Assembly: GCA_009760855.2 (NCBI GenBank)
Contig: WPIO01000144.1
Location: 659,501 to 723,500, forward strand
Direction of reading: 5' to 3'
DNA length: 64,000 bases
Source of the DNA: Cristatella mucedo
Taxonomy: Eukaryota > Bryozoa > Phylactolaemata > Cristatellidae
Shown here: positions 59,225 to 64,000 of the stretch, piece by piece
How the letters are laid out: each line of letters opens with the position of its first letter
Position numbering within the stretch: the first letter of the stretch is position 1
Notes under the pieces: model-generated
Told to the model about the DNA's origin: nothing
The model's input: only the letters and a program-made list of their open reading frames with translations
The model's database searches: none
Position numbers and translations under genes: made by a program

Positions 59225-59800
59225 ATTACTCTGGAACGAAACGTGGCAGCCCAACTGAAATCAAAATAAAAACCTCAAACCTAGCAAGTAAGTTCGACGT
59301 TTGGTATTCGATCTCATCACTGCATCGACTCAGCATTGCTTTCTGTGTATAAACACCTTCTTAGGAATGCAGATTTAGGTAGAGTATCTCTGCTTGTTTT
59401 TCTCGATCTTTCGAAAGCTTTTGATGCTACCATTCATCACCAAGTCTTTCTTGAGTGTCTCTCATTCTGCCTGGGCCGCTCTGGCACTGCACCACAGTAG
59501 TAGTTCAGGTCCTATCTCCGAGGAAGACTCCATACTATTGATGTGGACGGTCAAAGATCGTCCAAGAAATCACTAAAGTATACTGTGCCTCAAGGTTTAT
59601 TATAGTAAAAATTATGATATAGTGTAGTATGTACAGTATAGTGTATCTCCTGTTCAATAACCAGTTTATGCTCTCGTTCTTGCCTATGCGATTGCCAGGC
59701 AAAATCTAGCCTTCAATTTCTATGAAGACGACACTCAGATGTACGATTGCTTTGATTCCTTCCAGCCGAGAACACCATAACTGGGCCTCAACGGCAACGG
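59225..59800 (+). mobile_element. LINE-1 fossil, reverse-transcriptase core
   Basis: Diverged plus-strand remnant. It follows the N-terminal part of the reverse transcriptase (LERVVADQL equivalent at 59229), the FRANHSTES region, LDLSKAFDA near 59405, and a YADD equivalent near 59723-59740 that reads YEDDTQM. Stops and a local TATAGTGTAGTATG-type expansion near 59605-59645 interrupt it. Confidence 0.65.
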
Positions 59801-60125
59801 GCGGAGGGGTGGTGCTTGGCTCAGTGGTTTAGCCGAATGAGAGCAGCCCCTTGCCCTCCAGAAGCTCCTATTATCCTCGAAGCAGTCGACGGCAGGCTTT
59901 CATCAGCAAACTACGCCCCAGATATGGGCACTAGTCCCCATTGGTCGCACACACTGAAAGTTTCGTTCGGTCAACCTTCGTTAGTTTGGGTGGCAGCGAA
60001 ATGCGTGCATTATGCAAACGCTTGAATATAGCAACTGCCCTCAATAATAATGAGCGTGACCACGCCCACAATGTTAATCATCCAAAGCCGGGCTATACTA
60101 TATTATTTGGCACAGAAGTTGGACT

Positions 60126-61420
60126 GAATGGGCTAACTAAGCTGGATCTAATAGCAACCATATAAGTAAAAACACAAGAGCCTGTATTTTAGGGCTGATG
60201 CATACAGGCGACTTAAAGTCATCACAGCTCGTGTTTTACCTGGAGACTGGTCGGTGCAGTGGCACCGACGTAGTGCCAGTGAAGCTACGAGCGTTTGGCG
60301 AGTGACGACGATCGACTCACTTAAACTTCGTCCCGCGGCAAGTTCTCCAGGCGGTCGGCCGTTGGGAGCGAGCGCCCACAGCTCAGAACGTACTGTCAAC
60401 GTACCCAGGCGTCGAGACAGTGCAGGAGGGAGCCGGCAACAGCAGCTTACCGGTTAACCAATCAAAAGTAGACGGGCCCTCCTGCCGCCCCGCCCCCTCA
60501 GCAGCCACTGACGCTCTAAGCGGCCTCGACTCTGACTGAGCAGTGCAAAGTGGGCCGTGCAGACTGATTCGCATGTCAGCGTGGCCGTAGCTCCAGCATC
60601 AAGTGTTGAGTGCGGAGCACAAGCGAAAGAAGAAGTGAGAGTGGCGGCTGTCAAGAGCTCCCGAGCACACTTCCGGCCGCTCCACTGGTGCGGTCCCAGC
60701 GTCAACCACTACCTGTGGGCAAGGATACAAGCACCGTTGTGCTTGAACGGGCTAACTAAGCTGGATTTAATAGCAACCACATAAGTAAAAACATATCAAG
60801 AGCCTGTATTATATGGCTGATGCATACAGGTGACTTGAAGTCATCGCAGCTGGCGTTTGCCCGGCGACGGCGATCAGACTAGTAAGGCCCCGTTTGGATG
60901 CAAAACGCAGTGAGTAAAACGCTGGTAGCTTCACCGACGACGCGCCGGTGAAGCTACCAGCGTTTGGCAAGTGACGGCGCTTGTCGTACTTACACTTCGT
61001 CAGGTGGCAAGTTCGCCAGGCGGTCGGCCGTTGAGAACGAGCGCCCGCAGCTCAGAACGTGCCGTCGCTGCTCCACCGTTGCTATTAGGGGGCTCATGGG
61101 GAAGGCGGCTTTGGACCGATTCTCGACCCTCGCGGTTAACCAATCAAAATAGACGAGGCTCGCCGGCAGCCCCGCCCCCTCAGCAGCTACCGATGCCCTC
61201 ATTGGCCGCGATGTGGGAACCACCCACACTATTGCAGCTTTCTGGGCATGAAGGTTTGGCCTCAGCTCCAGCATCACGTGCTGAGTTCAGAAGCACCAGC
61301 CAAAGAAGAAGTGGGAGTCGTGGCCGCGGTCAAGAGCTTCCGTGCACAATAGTGGCCATGCACCAACAGCATGGTCGCAGCATCAACCCTTAGTGAATAT
61401 ATGAGCACCATTGTGCTTGA
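60126..61420 (+). repeat. GC-rich tandem duplication (619 and ~675 bp)
   Basis: Two direct, diverged units: 60126-60744 and 60745-61420. Each begins with GGGCTAACTAAGCTGGAT and ends with GTGCTTGAAC. Both hold an ACCAATCAAAA CCAAT-box-like site (near 60456 and 61138), a GC-box-like CCCCGCCCCCTC and many CpG dinucleotides, unlike the CpG-poor flanks. The composition resembles a promoter or CpG island, but no gene is seen downstream. The second unit is longer mainly because of an insertion with a perfect inverted repeat. Confidence 0.75.
60917..60965. repeat. Perfect 20-bp inverted repeat
   Basis: AAACGCTGGTAGCTTCACCG at 60917-60936 and its exact reverse complement at 60946-60965, with a 9-bp spacer. 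Only the right arm has a counterpart in the first unit of the duplication. Confidence 0.9.
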
Positions 61421-61794
61421 ACAGGCAGCTCCGGCATGCACCACCTCCTGCATCCCCAAGTGCCCATGCAGCCCCAAGACCAATGACCCTAGTACCTGAA
61501 CATTTGTCATGCCGAGAGGTTCTGGTGTCTTACTTAACATCCTCAGATTATTAAGTAAGGATTCTTACTTAATAACTATTCTTACAGGTGTTAAAGGCAA
61601 TAGTAAAACTCGTCAAGTCAATATAGAAAACTTTCGATTGCTAAACAGATGTGGATTTAGACCTCTAAATGCAAGTGAAGCTTGATGGCAGGTTAAGAGA
61701 GCGACAGGCAAGCAATTTCTCATCCGAAAAAGATGGGCATGGACAAACAAAACTGGAACAATTATGACCGTATGTTGAGGCAGAGTAAGAAAAT

Positions 61795-61910
61795 TTAATT
61801 AATATTTCTCCATCTGTAACTCCAGGTAACCATAAGACTATCTTGATGTTATGCAGGAGAATTTTGTGTAGCGAACTGATAGCCTAAGCAGCTTTCGATG
61901 TGCATGCCCT
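61795..61910 (-). mobile_element. LINE-2 3' end fragment
   Basis: Antisense 3' untranslated region (TCTCCATCTGTAACTCCA-type start and TTATGCAGGAGAATTTTG block), ending just before the transporter fragment. Confidence 0.7.
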
Positions 61911-61917
61911 ACTCAAG

Positions 61918-62175
61918 GCATCTCTCATCCTGTGTGATTGGCGGATTGGCATCGTTCGTCTGCGCCACGTGCAACACGGAGCTGGGCACGATGATACCAG
62001 AGTCGGGTAGCGACATCGGGCACGGCTTCGGCTGCATGCTGCAGTTGCTTCACATGTGGGCCGTGGTACTGGTCGTGCACCCTGGCAACCGTGCTGTGGT
62101 GGCACTCACGTTCGCCATGTACATGCTCAAGCCAGTCTTCCCGACGTGCGACCCGCCGGCCGTGCCCATCATTCT
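61918..62175 (+). pseudogene. SLC7-type amino-acid transporter fragment
   Basis: About 86 codons without a stop resemble the light-chain amino-acid transporters of the SLC7 (LAT) family, membrane proteins that exchange amino acids. The strongest matches are TELGTMIPESGSD (the family's conserved AELGT...SGGDY stretch) and VVALTFAMYMLKPVFPTCDPP, which is characteristic of LAT-type proteins after transmembrane segments 2-3. The middle (IGHGFGCMLQLLHMW) has lost expected residues. Near the 5' end one or two bases seem missing relative to the expected frame. Both sides are LINE-2 3' ends in the same orientation, and the frame stops 5 bp into the right-hand one. The fragment is rich in CpG and C/G at third codon positions, unlike its surroundings. 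It may be a broken exon or a captured, retrocopied piece. No splice sites can be confirmed. Confidence 0.6.
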
Positions 62176-62176
62176 A

Positions 62177-63008
62177 ATGTAATGTAACCTATCTCCGTCT
62201 GTAACTCAACAAAGTCATAAAGACCATGTGGGTGTTATGCAGGAGAGTTTTGTATAGCGCACTCACAGCCTAAGCGGCTTTCGGTACTCGTTCAGTAGCC
62301 AACAGACCTCATCTCACTCAACAAAGAGAAACTGGGAAGCATAGCAGTGTCACGAGAGCAGTTAAGGTAGTGAGTAGCATGAAAGTAGCAGCTCAGGACC
62401 TCTGAAAAAGATGAGCTATAGTCGGTAGTAGGAGAGTAGTTGTCGCTGAGTAAGAATCGCGTAAGCGAGTTCCACAGTGTAGGACATGCAGAGCTAAAGC
62501 TTCTGTCGCCAACGGTCTTTAAGCAGAGGAACGGGCCAGCTAATTTATTGTCCACACAGGACCTGAGGGCTCGAACAGGCTGAAACTGATGCAGCAGTTC
62601 AGCTAGGTACGAAAAAGCCAAGCCGTGGCAGGCCTTATGGGTCAGCTTAAGAACCTTGCTCTGAATCCATAGGTCAACTGGCATCCAATTAGGCTCTTTT
62701 AGCAAAGGAGAAGCCTGCTAAAACTTATGGGACTTGAAGACTGGCCTTGCAGCCATATTTTTAGTCAGCTGCTGTGGCTTAATCGCTTTTTTGATAGCCC
62801 AGCCGATAAGGCATTGCAATAATCAAGCCGAGACAGTACGAAGGAGCTAGTTAAATTTTTTGCAAGCCACTGTGGAAGACAGCTCCAAATCTTGGATAAG
62901 GATCGGACGTGATGGCTAGCTGCAGATGCAGTCTTATGAATGATGCTTTTAAAATTGAGGCAGTTGTCGAAAACGACACCTAAATTTCGAGCAAGCAATG
63001 ATGGTCAA
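62177..63008 (-). mobile_element. LINE-2 copy, 5'-truncated
   Basis: Antisense with its (ACATT)n-type tail directly on the transporter fragment. It runs to about 63008, near another insertion. Confidence 0.82.
62292..62998 (-). pseudogene. LINE-2 reverse transcriptase, frameshifted
   Basis: Two pieces in different frames: 62765-62998 (ARNLGVVFDNCLNF, LDYCNALSAGL) and 62292-62705 (NWMPVDLWIQSKVL, GDRSFSSACPTLWNSL, CYFHATHYLNC). The first holds the block after the catalytic core, the second the C-terminal domain. A frameshift and a stop separate them. It is non-functional. Confidence 0.75.
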
Positions 63009-63024
63009 GGCATGTATCATCGTG

Positions 63025-63400
63025 TGTGTAATAATATAATAATAATAATGCACTTCATAAAGCACCCTCAGAAAACTCAATCTCTCGCTAGGCGCTTTAC
63101 ATTTGCTGAAACAGGAAATGCAATTGAATGGTGAGTAATATCATGCTTGATAAACAAATAAAAAGGATTAACATGGTTAGGAGTGACATGCAAAGGGTCA
63201 GCATGCAAATGTGGGTAGTGGCAGCATGCACAGTGTCAGCATGCAAAAGCACGTGAAGGACGAACCGCAGGGACCCACTAAATGCTGTCCTAAATAAGTG
63301 CGTTTTTCAGTTCTTTTTAAATGTGTTCAAGTCAGGGATGTTCTGACACAAGTCGGGAGGGAGTTCTAGGCTTTGGGAGCATACGAACTAAATGCTATAG
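63025..63400 (-). mobile_element. LINE-1 copy L, 3' end
   Basis: Antisense (ATT)n tail, stem-loop with arms that pair through one G-U, and the 3' untranslated region, truncated near 63400 at the codons before the stop. Adjacent to the LINE-2 copy. Confidence 0.78.
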
Positions 63401-64000
63401 GAACACCAGCGCTTTTGAATCTTCCATGATCTGTATTTGGCAACTAAGTCCACTGCACTCGGTTATTCACATGACCACACTAAGTTGCTTATGCAATAGC
63501 CACGATGCATATAGGATCATTAGCAGCAGCACGATGGCCAGAAACAACTATGAGGCATGCAAATTGCAGCAGATCTCATATTTGCAGTGAAGCCAATCCT
63601 ACTCCACGGATCATGAACTCCAATATTCGTCAAGCAATGTTTAAAACAGCGAATGGAGACTTATACGGCTTCATATAACTGACTAATAGCCTAATGACGG
63701 TGTTTGGGCTGCTGCAAAGCCATTCCGTGATTCACGGCAAGTATGCAAAGAGTTTTTCGTGTGCACAAATTGTTCACACAGTGCCTCAAAATCCAGAGCG
63801 TAGAACAAAAACGGACCACAGCCAGATAACCTCAAAATATAAATCTCGATAGTGGCACAGTAACCACCAAACTGGAGATAAAGTTGTCAGAAAATGTCGA
63901 AGAAGACTTGACACGAGCGAAGCAGAAAAACAGCCTATGTCTCACGCATCCTTGATACAGCGGAGGCTGCATCGATTGATCAGGCGATACTAGCCAACAC
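63401..64000. other. Unrecognised DNA
   Basis: No repeat, RNA gene or convincing ORF seen. The window ends within it. Confidence 0.45.

Noticed and set aside
59805-59945. Third tRNA-like SINE head (GGCTCAGTGGTTTAG)
   Set aside because: The A-box-like sequence is good, but the possible B-box is too far away and no second copy was found.

Overview
The window is eukaryotic, almost certainly from an invertebrate animal. It is mostly AT-rich, has no long uninterrupted host genes, and is full of CR1/L2-type LINEs, tRNA-derived SINEs, satellites and long microsatellites. I found no rRNA gene, no functional-looking tRNA gene, no CRISPR array and no bacterial-style operon. The species cannot be fixed from this sequence. 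The one piece of recognisable host protein is a short SLC7-type amino-acid-transporter fragment at about 61.9-62.2 kb.

Four repeat families explain most of what can be read. LINE-1 (my label) is an L2/CR1-like element with an apurinic endonuclease, a reverse transcriptase, a 3' stem-loop and an (ATT)n tail. About a dozen copies are present, the most complete at 3.8-7.55 kb on the minus strand. LINE-2 is a second L2-like family with an (ACATT)n-type tail, at 27.2-28.6, 31.1-31.4, 52.3-53.05, 61.8-61.9 and 62.2-63.0 kb. SINE-1 has a tRNA-like head and a tail that copies the LINE-1 3' stem-loop, so LINE-1 probably mobilises it. SINE-2 is a separate tRNA-derived family of about 175 bp.

Layout: 0.3-0.9 kb, LINE-1 fossil. 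3.8-7.55 kb, near-complete LINE-1 broken by one frameshift. 7.6-11.3 kb, SINE-1 copies and unique DNA with one 164-codon ORF. 11.4-13.8 kb, old LINE-1 copies with a younger copy nested in one. 13.8-19 kb, mostly unrecognised AT-rich DNA with two short ORFs that start with membrane anchors. 19.0-23.5 kb, an old plus-strand LINE-1 invaded by two younger copies. 24-26.2 kb, a GC-rich block of unknown nature. 26.3-36.9 kb, a head-to-tail array of a roughly 2.3-kb noncoding unit, with different transposons in different units. 37-43.4 kb, a mosaic of LINE and SINE fossils. 43.5-51.7 kb, microsatellites, LINE-1 3' ends, a 159-bp inverted repeat and unrecognised DNA. 51.7-57.6 kb, two opposed arrays of a roughly 175-bp satellite forming a large imperfect palindrome. 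57.6-64 kb, a long compound microsatellite, a LINE-1 fossil, a GC-rich 0.62-0.68-kb tandem duplication, the transporter fragment between LINE-2 ends, and a final LINE-1 3' end.

The parts fit together as a history. The palindrome, the 2.3-kb array and the old LINE copies formed first. Transposons then inserted separately into single units or single arms, so each insertion can be dated relative to its host repeat. Family names for the LINEs and SINEs are my own labels and boundaries are by eye.
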